Below, in pieces: positions 35,299 through 42,665 of a DNA stretch of 64,000 bases. The DNA lies in assembly GCF_013314895.1 (NCBI RefSeq), contig NZ_JABTYE010000008.1, forward strand, positions 62,001-126,000, written 5' to 3'. The position numbers and the translations under genes are program-made. Origin of the DNA: Cupriavidus gilardii (GTDB lineage Bacteria; Pseudomonadota; Gammaproteobacteria; Burkholderiales; Burkholderiaceae). Numbering within the stretch: the stretch's first letter is position 1; each line of letters opens with the position of its first letter. Below the pieces are notes generated by a model. The model did no database searches. It was not told the DNA's origin and saw nothing but the letters and a program-made list of their open reading frames with translations.

Positions 35299-35628
35299 GT
35301 GAAGTATCAGGAAATCAGAAGCATTCGCCCGGGCCGTCAGCTGCAGGACCGACAACTGGCATTTCACCGCGCCAGCCGCCATCCGGTGGTCCTCCATTTG
35401 ACCAGCGGCGTGCGCCTGCACGGGATTGTGGTCGGCGCGGACGCCTATATGGTGTTGCTCGCCGTGGCCCCGGGCGACCCGGCGCCCCAGATCGTCTACA
35501 AGCATGCGATTGCCGCGATCACCCCGGATAGTGCCGACGGACAGCCGATCGAATTACCCCGCGACGAGGTGCCGCCCGAGTTTGTCCGCCTCTTTACCCC
35601 CCGCACGCGGACCCGGCGGCGCGCCTGA
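35299..35628 (+). CDS. Divergent Hfq-like Sm protein
   Basis: 109-aa protein (GTG start at 35299 with GGAG 5 nt upstream; an in-frame ATG at 35137 would add a 54-residue unlikely leader). The Hfq fold is readable: LQD at residues 15-17 (Q16 and D17 match Hfq Q8 and D9), an arginine-bearing rim segment (R24, R27), Sm1 LTSGVRLHGIVVGADAYMVLL (34-54), and Sm2 QIVYKHAIAAITP (64-76) with the diagnostic YKHA at 67-70. Differences from canonical Hfq: Q41 and F42 positions are A49 and Y50, the Sm1-Sm2 loop is longer (VAPGDPAP), and a basic tail RTRTRRRA replaces the acidic tip. Family: RNA chaperone acting through sRNA-mRNA pairing. It lies 222 bp upstream of fliC and is probably a second, specialised Hfq and not the housekeeping copy. 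Confidence 0.75.
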   Translation: MKYQEIRSIRPGRQLQDRQLAFHRASRHPVVLHLTSGVRLHGIVVGADAYMVLLAVAPGDPAPQIVYKHAIAAITPDSADGQPIELPRDEVPPEFVRLFTPRTRTRRRA

Positions 35629-35727
35629 GCTCCGCAGGCAGCCGCCGCCAGCCCGCCACCCGCTCGCCACCAGCCCGCCCGCAGCCTTGCAATGACAGCT
35701 TTCCGCACCGCCGCCTGAAGATCACTC

Positions 35728-35754
35728 TAAACCTTTCGGCAGCCCGGTCGATAA
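35728..35754 (+). promoter_or_regulatory. Sigma-28 (FliA) promoter of fliC
   Basis: TAAA (35728-35731), exactly 15 nt, then GTCGATAA (35747-35754). It differs from the FliA consensus TAAA-N15-GCCGATAA by a single base. It is 97 bp upstream of the flagellin ATG, as expected for a class 3 flagellar promoter. Confidence 0.85.
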
Positions 35755-35850
35755 CCTTGGCAACGGAGGCACTTCACGCCCTGCAGTGCAGGCAGCCAAC
35801 GTTACGGCACCCGCCGGAATGCGTAAAACATTGCAAATAGGAGTCGTACC

Positions 35851-37041
35851 ATGGCGCAAGTCATTAATACCAACTCGTTGTCTCTGATGACTCAGAACAA
35901 CCTGAACACGTCGCAATCGGCGCTGAACACCGCGATCCAGCGCCTGTCCTCGGGCCTGCGTATCAACAGCGCCAAGGACGACGCGGCTGGTCAGGCAATT
36001 GCCAACCGCTTCACCGCCAACATCAAGGGCCTGACCCAGGCTCAGCGCAACGCCAACGACGGCATCTCGCTGGCGCAGACGACCGAAGGCGCGCTGACGG
36101 AAGTCAACAACAACCTGCAGCGTATCCGTGAACTGTCGGTGCAAGCCGCGACCGGCTCGAACTCGGCTTCGGACCTGCAGTCGATCCAGGACGAAATCAA
36201 GCAGCGTCTGGAAGAAATCAACCGTGTCTCGGAACAGACCCAGTTCAACGGCGTCAAGGTTCTGGCCAAGGACACCAAGATGAACATCCAGGTCGGCGCG
36301 AACGACGGCGAAATCATCGCCATCGACCTGAAGGAAATCACCGCCAAGACCCTGGGTCTGGACGGCTTCAACGTGTCGGGCCCGAAGGGCACGCCGGCCG
36401 CTCTGGTCGCCGCTGACTACCAGGCCGCCTACGGCGCCACGACGCAAGTCACCGGTACGGCCGTGAGCGAAGCCAACGCTGGCGACCTGGCCTCGCGCCT
36501 GGGCGTCGCTGCCGGTAGCGTTGCCCTGGCCGCCACGGCCGAGAAGGACGACAACGGCAACTGGTTCGCCACCGTGACGATCACGGCTGCCGACGCAACC
36601 GAAGTGAGCACGCTGAAGGCCAAGGGCTTCGAAGTCGAAGCGACCGTTGCGAAGGAGTTCTACATCGCTCTGGACCCGCAATCGGCCGACCTGTCGACCC
36701 CGACCTCGGCTGCTTTCGCGATCGACACCGCCAACATCCAACTGTCCAGCATCACCTCGGGCGCGAGCTCGAACCCGCTGGCCAAGCTGGACGCAGCCCT
36801 GGCGGACGTCGACACGCTGCGCAGCTCGCTGGGTGCGGTGCAAAACCGTTTCGACTCGGTGATCTCGAACCTGGGCACCACCGTGACGAACCTGTCGGCT
36901 TCGCGTTCGCGCATCCAGGACGCTGACTACGCAACGGAAGTGTCGAACATGACCCGCGCGCAGATCCTGCAGCAAGCTGGTACCTCGGTGCTGGCTCAAG
37001 CCAACCAGACCACGCAAAACGTGCTGTCGCTGCTGCGTTAA
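35851..37041 (+). CDS. fliC: Flagellin
   Basis: 396-aa filament subunit exported by the flagellar type III system. The conserved N-terminal D0/D1 (MAQVINTNSLSLMTQNNLN, LSSGLRINSAKDDAAGQAIA) includes the TLR5-contact helix LQRIRELSVQA. The variable middle domain spans about 165-290, and the conserved C-terminal D1/D0 ends LAQANQTTQNVLSLLR. It has a clear AGGAG ribosome-binding site, a sigma-28 promoter upstream and two hairpins downstream. Codon use is highly biased to preferred codons, as expected for an abundant protein. Confidence 0.97.
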   Translation: MAQVINTNSLSLMTQNNLNTSQSALNTAIQRLSSGLRINSAKDDAAGQAIANRFTANIKGLTQAQRNANDGISLAQTTEGALTEVNNNLQRIRELSVQAATGSNSASDLQSIQDEIKQRLEEINRVSEQTQFNGVKVLAKDTKMNIQVGANDGEIIAIDLKEITAKTLGLDGFNVSGPKGTPAALVAADYQAAYGATTQVTGTAVSEANAGDLASRLGVAAGSVALAATAEKDDNGNWFATVTITAADATEVSTLKAKGFEVEATVAKEFYIALDPQSADLSTPTSAAFAIDTANIQLSSITSGASSNPLAKLDAALADVDTLRSSLGAVQNRFDSVISNLGTTVTNLSASRSRIQDADYATEVSNMTRAQILQQAGTSVLAQANQTTQNVLSLLR

Positions 37042-37060
37042 TTCGCAACGGCGCGGAAGG

Positions 37061-37082
37061 CCGGGCCGCAAGGCCCGGTTTT
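37061..37082 (+). terminator. Rho-independent terminator of fliC
   Basis: Stem CCGGGCC (37061-37067), GCAA tetraloop, stem GGCCCGG (37072-37078), followed by TTTT. It lies 20 bp after the flagellin stop codon. Confidence 0.85.
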
Positions 37083-37093
37083 CCGCTGGGAAT

Positions 37094-37127
37094 GCTTTGC
37101 AGGCAGTTCGCTGCCTGCAAAGCGTTT
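37094..37127 (+). terminator. Second hairpin behind fliC with UUCG tetraloop
   Basis: Perfect 13-bp stem (37094-37106 / 37111-37123) closed by TTCG, then GTTTCTT. It sits 12 bp after the first terminator. As an RNA this is an exceptionally stable structure and could act as a back-up terminator or a 3-prime-end protector of flagellin mRNA. The T-run is imperfect. Confidence 0.6.
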
Positions 37128-37171
37128 CTTCGGAAGCGCCCCGATCGAACCGAACCGAAGCGGAATCGACC

Positions 37172-37543
37172 ATGGCACCTCCCTCCGTCTCGCCCGTCGC
37201 CACGCCCTCCGGCGTGGCGCTGCCAGCCGTGCCGCAGAGCACGGCGGCCGCATTGCCGCCGGTCGCCGGCGGCGCGGACCCGGCCATCCCGCCAGCCGTT
37301 CCAGGCGAGGCCGTGGAGGCAGCAGCGGACATCCGCCGCGCGATCGGCGAGCTGACAGAGGTGCTGCGCACCACGTCGATCGGCCTGCGCTTCGAGATCG
37401 ATGAGGCAACGAACCGCGTGGTGACCAAGGTCATCGACAAGGAAACCGGCGAACTGATCCGTCAGATGCCGACCGAGGAAGTGCTGCGGTTCGCCCGCGC
37501 GCTGGACAGGCTGCAGGGCGTGTTCGTCCGCCAGGCGGCATGA
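37172..37543 (+). CDS. flaG: FlaG-family flagellar protein
   Basis: 123-aa protein. The N-terminal half is Ala/Pro-rich and disordered. The C-terminal FlaG domain (about 55-120) contains LRFEIDEATNRVVTKVIDKETGELIRQMPTEE, the family hallmark. FlaG influences filament length and commonly sits between fliC and fliD. The ATG at 37172 is preferred; the frame stays open upstream through the second hairpin behind fliC. Confidence 0.88.
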   Translation: MAPPSVSPVATPSGVALPAVPQSTAAALPPVAGGADPAIPPAVPGEAVEAAADIRRAIGELTEVLRTTSIGLRFEIDEATNRVVTKVIDKETGELIRQMPTEEVLRFARALDRLQGVFVRQAA

Positions 37544-37588
37544 CGACGCGCGCATCGTAGACAAGCTGAACAACAAAGGCAAAAGACT

Positions 37589-39037
37589 ATGGCTACCATC
37601 TCCAACATCGGTGTCGGCTCCGGACTCGAACTTGGCGCGCTGCTCGAGAAACTCGAGGCCGCGGAAAAGGCGCCGCTGAAGCTGCTCGAGACCCAGGCGT
37701 CCAGCTACCAAGCCAAGCTTTCCGCCTACGGCACGCTCAGCAGCGTGCTGTCCGCCTACCAGAGCGCCGCCAAGAAGCTGGCCGATGCTGCTACCTTCGG
37801 CGCCGCCAAGGCGGTGGCCGGTTCCACCGACATCATGACCGCCGCGGCAGGCTCCAACGCCGTGCCGGGCACCTACTCGGTCAACGTCACCAGCCTCGCG
37901 CAGGCACAATCGCTGGTCGGCACCAACGTCGCCAGCCAGACCACCGCGATCGGCACCGGCAAGATCACCTTCGAATTCGGCACCCGCCAGGGCTACAACG
38001 AAGGCACCGGCGGCTACACCGATCCGCTTGACTTCACCGCCGATGCCGCGCGCACCAAGACCGTCGAGATCAAGCCCGGCCAGAACTCGCTGCAGGGCAT
38101 TCGCGACGCGATCAATCAGGCCAACGTGGGCGTGACCGCCAGCATCGTCAACGACGGCAGCGGCACGCCCTATCGCCTGGTGCTGACCTCGAACACCACC
38201 GGCGAACAGTCCAGCATGCGCATTACCGCGGACAGCCCCGAACTGAGCAATCTGGTCGGCTTCGATCCGACCCAGGCGGTGCAGCCCAGCGGCATGCAGG
38301 AGACGGTGCGCGCGACCAACGCCAAGCTCAAGATCAATGGCATCGACGTCGTCAGCCAGAGCAATACCGTCACCGATGCGGCCCAGGGCGTCACGCTGAC
38401 GCTGAACAAGACCGGCACCAGCAGCCTGACCGTCACGCGCGACACCGAGGCGATCAAGGCCGCGATCCAGGGCTTCGTCACCGCGTACAACAACATCCAG
38501 AGCACGGCCAAGTCGCTGACCGCGTTCGACACGACCACCGGCAGCAGCGCCGCACTGAACGGCGACAGCACGCTGCGCTCGATCCAGACCAGTCTGCGCA
38601 GCATGCTGAACGTGCCGCAGCCGGACGGCAAGGGCGGCACGATCACGCTGTCGGAGATCGGCGTTTCGTTCACCAAGGACGGCACGCTGCAGGTCGACGA
38701 CAAGAAGCTGACCAAGGCGATCAGCGAGAACCTCGGCGGCGTGACCTCGATGTTCTCGCACACCACCGGCGCCGGCGGCTACGGCAAGCAGATCACCGAC
38801 GCCATCGACGACCTGAACGAAACCAACGGGGCGATCAAGGTTGCCACCGATGGCCTGACCGAGAGCCTGAAGGACCTCGAAGATCGCTACGCGCAGGTCG
38901 AGGACCGCGTCAACACGACCATCGAACGCTACCGCGCGCAGTTCACGGAACTGGACCTGCTGGTCAGCAAGCTCAATCAGACCCGCAGCTATCTGACCGA
39001 GCAGTTCGCCGCGCTGGCCAACCAGACCAAGAAGTAA
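37589..39037 (+). CDS. fliD: Flagellar filament-capping protein
   Basis: 482-aa HAP2 protein that caps the filament and directs flagellin polymerisation. The N-terminal coiled region includes GVGSGLELGALLEKLEAAEKAPL. The central domains carry an insert with VNVTSLAQAQSLV, and the C-terminal domain ends in helical repeats (RYRAQFTELDLLVSKLNQTRSYLTEQF), with the C-terminus that binds its chaperone FliT. It is followed 21 bp later by fliS. Confidence 0.96.
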   Translation: MATISNIGVGSGLELGALLEKLEAAEKAPLKLLETQASSYQAKLSAYGTLSSVLSAYQSAAKKLADAATFGAAKAVAGSTDIMTAAAGSNAVPGTYSVNVTSLAQAQSLVGTNVASQTTAIGTGKITFEFGTRQGYNEGTGGYTDPLDFTADAARTKTVEIKPGQNSLQGIRDAINQANVGVTASIVNDGSGTPYRLVLTSNTTGEQSSMRITADSPELSNLVGFDPTQAVQPSGMQETVRATNAKLKINGIDVVSQSNTVTDAAQGVTLTLNKTGTSSLTVTRDTEAIKAAIQGFVTAYNNIQSTAKSLTAFDTTTGSSAALNGDSTLRSIQTSLRSMLNVPQPDGKGGTITLSEIGVSFTKDGTLQVDDKKLTKAISENLGGVTSMFSHTTGAGGYGKQITDAIDDLNETNGAIKVATDGLTESLKDLEDRYAQVEDRVNTTIERYRAQFTELDLLVSKLNQTRSYLTEQFAALANQTKK

Positions 39038-39058
39038 CCAACGGCAAGGATCGCCATC

Positions 39059-39517
39059 ATGTATGCGCGCCAAGCAATCAACGCTTATGCCCGGGTCGGT
39101 GTGCAGACCGGGGCCATGAGCGCCAGCCCGCACAAGCTCATCGCCATGCTGTACGACGGCGCGCGTTCGGCCATTGCGCAGGCCAAGTTCCACCTCGATG
39201 CCGGCGACGTGCAGGCGCGCGGCCTGGCCATTTCCAAGGCGATCGACATTGTCGACAACGGCCTGCGCGCGGTGCTGGACCACGACACCGGCGGCGAGAT
39301 CGCCGCCAATCTTGAAGCGCTGTACGACTACATGACCCGCCGGCTGCTGCTGGCCAATGTGCGCAGCGATGTCACACTGCTCAACGAGGTCGACGCGCTG
39401 CTGGAAAACCTCGCCACCGCATGGGCGCAGATCGGCGAACCGGAAGCCGGCGACCACGCCGCGCAATCGGCGGCCCCGGCTCAGTCGGCGGCCGTTGCCG
39501 AAGCACAGGAGAACTGA
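39059..39517 (+). CDS. fliS: Flagellin export chaperone
   Basis: 152-aa cytosolic chaperone that binds the C-terminal disordered part of flagellin and prevents premature polymerisation. The N-terminus YARQAINAYARVGVQTGAM and SPHKLIAMLYDGA are characteristic, and the helical core runs to about 125. The last 25 residues are Ala-rich and probably unstructured. Its stop overlaps the fliT start (TGATG). Confidence 0.95.
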   Translation: MYARQAINAYARVGVQTGAMSASPHKLIAMLYDGARSAIAQAKFHLDAGDVQARGLAISKAIDIVDNGLRAVLDHDTGGEIAANLEALYDYMTRRLLLANVRSDVTLLNEVDALLENLATAWAQIGEPEAGDHAAQSAAPAQSAAVAEAQEN

Positions 39518-39852
39518 TGATGCGTACCGTGTCTCCTACCGTGCTGAATTACGAGGAACTGCTGGTGCTGTCCGAGCAGATGCTCGAGGCCGCCGAGGCG
39601 GAAAACTGGACCGCCTTCAACGACGTGCAGACGGTCTACCTCGCCGTGGTGGACCGCCTGCGCGAGCTCGAGCACAACGTGCCGGTCTCGGCCGAAGAAC
39701 GGATGCGGCGCCACGCGCTGCTCGACCGGATCCTGGCGTACGACGCCCGCATCCGCGATCTGATGCTGCCGCACCTGGCGCGCCTGGGCCAATTGCTGGG
39801 CGATTCGCGCCGCCGTCAGAACCTTTCGCACGCCTATCGCACGCTTGCCTGA
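39517..39852 (+). CDS. fliT: Flagellar chaperone FliT-like protein
   Basis: 111-aa helical protein in the fliD-fliS-fliT position. FliT is the export chaperone of FliD and, in enterics, an anti-FlhDC factor. Overall divergent, but length, helical pattern (LNYEELLVLSEQMLEAAEAENW...DVQTVYLAVVDRLRELE) and position match. The start at 39517 has AGGAG 5 nt upstream and overlaps the fliS stop by one base. Confidence 0.8.
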   Translation: MMRTVSPTVLNYEELLVLSEQMLEAAEAENWTAFNDVQTVYLAVVDRLRELEHNVPVSAEERMRRHALLDRILAYDARIRDLMLPHLARLGQLLGDSRRRQNLSHAYRTLA

Positions 39853-39921
39853 GCCCATGCCGGGTCCCGCTGGCCGTCGCCGGCAAGCCGGTGACCCAGC
39901 AGACCATCCGGAACCATCCCC

Positions 39922-41307
39922 ATGACCGCGATCCATTTGCCGCCCGGTTCGCCGTCAGGGCAAAGCCTCGATGCCAACACCCTGCGCGCGCAGGTCTCGG
40001 CCAACAAGCTTGCCGCGCTGATTCCCACGGCCAGCCCCGGCGGCGCCACGGTGCGGCAGTCCGACGGCACCTCCACCGGCGCGGTCGAACAGCCGGTGCG
40101 GACAGGTCCGCAAGGCCAGACCCCAGCGACGCCGCCGATCGGCTCCACGCGCGAAACCCTGAGTTTCGCCGCTCGCACCATCCTCACGCTGCTGGCCCAG
40201 GGCTCGGCCGCGCCGCTGCGCAGCGCCGGTCCGCTGCTGGCCGTGCCGCCCTCGCGCCTGCCCGAGGGCTCCATGCAGGTGCGGCAGGCGCTGATGCATC
40301 TCGTGCAGGACAGCGGGCTCTTCTACGAGTCGCATCTGGCGCAGTGGATTGCCGGCGAACGCGGGCTCGCCAGCCTGGCCCGCGAGCCGCAGGCCGGAAT
40401 CGGCCGGCACCCCTATCCGGGCAGCGGTGCACCGCATGGCGGCACCGCTTCTGGTCAGGGATCGGCGGCCGGCACCTACGGCGCGGAACCGGGCGCCGCA
40501 ATGCGCCCCTCGACCACCGCGCCACTACCCACGCTGCCCTCTGCCTCGCCCTCTGACGCCCAGGCCCTGAGCAGCGCGATCCAGGCGCTGGCCGCCGCCG
40601 AGCCCTCGCAGGCGGTGCTCGACGCGGCGTTGAATGCGGCCCGCTCCGCGGCGGGCGCGGGCCCCGATGCAGGCACCGAAGAGCCAGCCGCGACGCCGCG
40701 GGATACGGGCGCCCGATCCGGTGAAGCGCCGCGCGGCAGCGAAACGCCGCGTTCGCTGCAGGCCGCCGCGCAGGCCTACCAGGCAGCAGCCAACGATGCC
40801 GCCCGCCAGGCCGGGACGCAGACGCTCCTGAACACGGCCACCGACGGCGACGCACAGGCCCGGCCCGATGCCACCGGAAGCATGCCGAAAGCCGAAGCCG
40901 CCCCTGCCATCCATCCGGATACCGAAGGCATCGTGCGCCAGCAGCTCGAACTGTTGGCCACCCAGCAATTCCGCTGGGCCGGCGAAGCGTGGCCCGGCAC
41001 GCCGATGCAATGGGACATTGCCGAACGCCAGCAGGAGCAGGGGTCATCCGGCGAGCACGGCGACGGCGCGGACGAGCGCACATGGTCCAGCCGCCTGGTG
41101 CTGGAACTGCCTCAGTTGGGAACGGTGGAAGCGCGCCTGACTCTGACGCCGAACGGCCTGGAGACCCGGCTCGCAGTGCAGGAAGACCGCATCGCGCGGA
41201 TGCTGGACGACGCGCAGGACCGCCTGCGCAATAACCTCGGCGCGCGCGGCATCGATCTGCTGCATTTCTCGATCCGCCGGGACACCGACGCGGAGGGCGC
41301 GGCATGA
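39922..41307 (+). CDS. FliK C-terminal-domain-like flagellar protein
   Basis: 461-aa protein with an Ala/Gly/Pro-rich low-complexity middle and a C-terminal region resembling the Flg_hook (FliK C-terminal) domain (LELPQLGTVEARLTLTPNGLETRLAVQE...LRNNLGARGIDLLHFSI). A canonical fliK lies further on at 48260, so this is a second FliK-domain protein. It is coupled by ATGA overlap to an FlhB-C-terminal-like gene, mirroring the known functional interplay between FliK and FlhB in export-specificity switching. The function is inferred. Confidence 0.7.
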   Translation: MTAIHLPPGSPSGQSLDANTLRAQVSANKLAALIPTASPGGATVRQSDGTSTGAVEQPVRTGPQGQTPATPPIGSTRETLSFAARTILTLLAQGSAAPLRSAGPLLAVPPSRLPEGSMQVRQALMHLVQDSGLFYESHLAQWIAGERGLASLAREPQAGIGRHPYPGSGAPHGGTASGQGSAAGTYGAEPGAAMRPSTTAPLPTLPSASPSDAQALSSAIQALAAAEPSQAVLDAALNAARSAAGAGPDAGTEEPAATPRDTGARSGEAPRGSETPRSLQAAAQAYQAAANDAARQAGTQTLLNTATDGDAQARPDATGSMPKAEAAPAIHPDTEGIVRQQLELLATQQFRWAGEAWPGTPMQWDIAERQQEQGSSGEHGDGADERTWSSRLVLELPQLGTVEARLTLTPNGLETRLAVQEDRIARMLDDAQDRLRNNLGARGIDLLHFSIRRDTDAEGAA

Positions 41308-41591
41308 GCCAGCAGGACCCGCCCCGCGGCGCCGCCGTCGCGCTGTCGTACCAGAAAAACGACGCGGCCCCGCGCGTGGTGGCCAAGGGCTACGGCCTGA
41401 TCGCCGACTCGATCATCGCGCAGGCGCGCGAGGCCGGCGTCTATGTTCACGACTCCCCGACGCTGGTCAACCTGCTGATGCAGGTCGACCTCGACAGCCA
41501 GATCCCGCCGCAGCTCTATACGGCGGTGGCCGAGCTTCTGGCGTGGCTGCATCGGCTGGAGGCCGATACGGGGATCGTGCGAATCGAATGA
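41304..41591 (+). CDS. FlhB C-terminal-domain-like protein (FhlB/FlhX type)
   Basis: 95-aa protein matching the cytoplasmic FlhB/EscU tail after the autocleavage site: AVALSYQKNDAAPRVVAKGYGLIAD, IIAQAREAGVYVHDSPTLVNLLMQVDLDSQIPPQLYTAVAELLAWL. It has no membrane part and no NPTH cleavage motif. Such FlhX proteins can substitute for the cleaved FlhB-C fragment in substrate switching. The 4-nt overlap with the FliK-like gene upstream suggests a functional pair. Confidence 0.82.
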   Translation: MSQQDPPRGAAVALSYQKNDAAPRVVAKGYGLIADSIIAQAREAGVYVHDSPTLVNLLMQVDLDSQIPPQLYTAVAELLAWLHRLEADTGIVRIE

Positions 41592-41837
41592 GGGGGCGGT
41601 AACACCCCTAAGACATGCTGAACAGGGCCACGATTCGTCTGCGAACCGTGCACGGAACCCTACAGCATGGTTCGAATCCCTATACCGATCATAGGGTTAG
41701 CGAATAATTTGCCCTACAACGAACCCTACGCGCCGCCAGACTTGTGGCGGCAGCCTGCTATTGGACGCCGATTGTTCGAGTCCGAAAACTCAATGATCAC
41801 GTTGTAAAGGTGCGGCCTAGGATTTGGGTCGCGACGC
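41592..41837. other. Unusual non-coding gap between flhB-like gene and fliE
   Basis: 246 bp without a gene between convergent genes, poorer in G+C than the surroundings. It holds five CCCTA motifs, a CCCTAT / ATAGGG inverted repeat (41678-41683 / 41691-41696), a T-arm-like string GGTTCGAATCC (41669-41679), and a 7-bp hairpin GCCGCCA / TGGCGGC (41732-41738 / 41745-41751). No complete tRNA can be folded. It may be the scar of an old insertion. Confidence 0.4.
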
Positions 41838-42158
41838 TTACACCGCCATATTCATCACTTCCTGATACGCCATCGCCAGCCGGTTGCGCACCTGCACGCC
41901 CGTCTGGAACGAAATGCTGGCCTTCTGCATTTCGATCATCACGTCGTTCAGGGCGATTCCCGGCTTGCCCAGCTCGAACGCCTCGGCCAGGCCGTAGGCG
42001 CGTTCCTGGGCGCCGCTGATCTTTTGCAGCGAGCGCTGCAGTTCGCCGGCGAAGCCGGAGGCGGCGGCCGGAGCGGCCTGGGAAGTCGTGCCCGACGCGC
42101 TCTGCGCCAGGCCGCGCAGCTGCTGCAGCATGCCTTCGATGGAAGCAATCGAACTCAT
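41838..42158 (-). CDS. fliE: Flagellar hook-basal body protein
   Basis: 106-aa rod/MS-ring junction protein. The typical C-terminus includes LNDVMIEMQKASISFQTGVQVRNRLAMAYQEVMNMAV; the N-terminal half is Ala/Ser-rich. The ATG at 42158 is preferred to upstream in-frame codons that run through a tandem repeat. It is divergent from fliF, with a shared 507-bp control region. Confidence 0.92.
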   Translation of the reverse strand: MSSIASIEGMLQQLRGLAQSASGTTSQAAPAAASGFAGELQRSLQKISGAQERAYGLAEAFELGKPGIALNDVMIEMQKASISFQTGVQVRNRLAMAYQEVMNMAV

Positions 42159-42213
42159 CGGTCTGTCTTTTCCGTGATTGGCGGGTTGCCGAAACGAGGT
42201 CGGCGCCCCTGAA

Positions 42214-42275
42214 TTGGTCGAACGGTTGGTCAGCCAGTTGGTCGGCCTGTTGATCGGCCCTGTTGACCGGCCGGG
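42214..42275. repeat. Imperfect 12-13-bp tandem repeat upstream of fliE
   Basis: Five units beginning TTGGTC or TTGATC/TTGACC (for example TTGGTCAGCCAG, TTGGTCGGCCTG) in the fliE leader region, 56-117 bp upstream of its ATG. It would lie in the 5-prime untranslated region if the promoter is at the FlhDC-like box. Confidence 0.55.
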
Positions 42276-42345
42276 CGGGCATGCGCGCAATACGGGCGCC
42301 CTTTCCCATCCAGCAGCCGAAGCGTACCCGCCGCGTCCCGCCCGG

Positions 42346-42389
42346 AATAGGGGGAAATCGGACCGAAAAGCCGCCCTATTCCCCCGATT
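42346..42389. promoter_or_regulatory. FlhD4C2-box-like dyad between fliE and fliF
   Basis: Two inverted 16-bp boxes: AATAGGGGGAAATCGG (42346-42361) on the plus strand and AATCGGGGGAATAGGG on the minus strand (42389-42374), separated by 12 bp. Box length, inversion and 10-12-bp spacing match the known FlhD4C2 site, and each box keeps the AAT..GGxGxAA pattern. It is placed to activate fliE leftward and fliFGHIJK rightward. Seen in sequence; FlhDC binding is inferred. Confidence 0.6.
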
Positions 42390-42665
42390 GTCTGTGCGCC
42401 CGGTAACCGATCATCGCTACCGTGCCGGGTCTGGCGGGCTGTCGTCTTGCCGCTTCCCACCCGCATCCCTGGTTTGCTGCCAGCGAATGCATTAACGACA
42501 CCGGCGCCCCTTTGTTTAACTATCGCGGAGAGTACGCGTGTTTTGTCTGCTGCGTGATCTGAGCCATGCCGACACCGGCCACCGCCAGGGCGGCGCACTG
42601 CGCCCCCGGCAAGGTTCGCCCCTGCCCGGCCGGCTCGGCGGGTCGGCCAACACGGAGGTCCGCGC

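Noticed and set aside
36752..39466. 904-aa open frame antisense to fliC-flaG-fliD-fliS
   Set aside because: It is a product of high G+C and strong codon bias in the flagellar genes on the other strand. No ribosome-binding site, no recognisable domain.
41669..41679. tRNA T-arm-like GGTTCGAATCC
   Set aside because: No acceptor stem, D-arm or anticodon arm could be folded around it, so no tRNA gene is called.
42436..42450. Sigma-54-like GGGC-N8-TTGC upstream of fliF
   Set aside because: Only the minimal GG/GC elements match, and the nearby FlhDC-like dyad explains control of fliE and fliF better.
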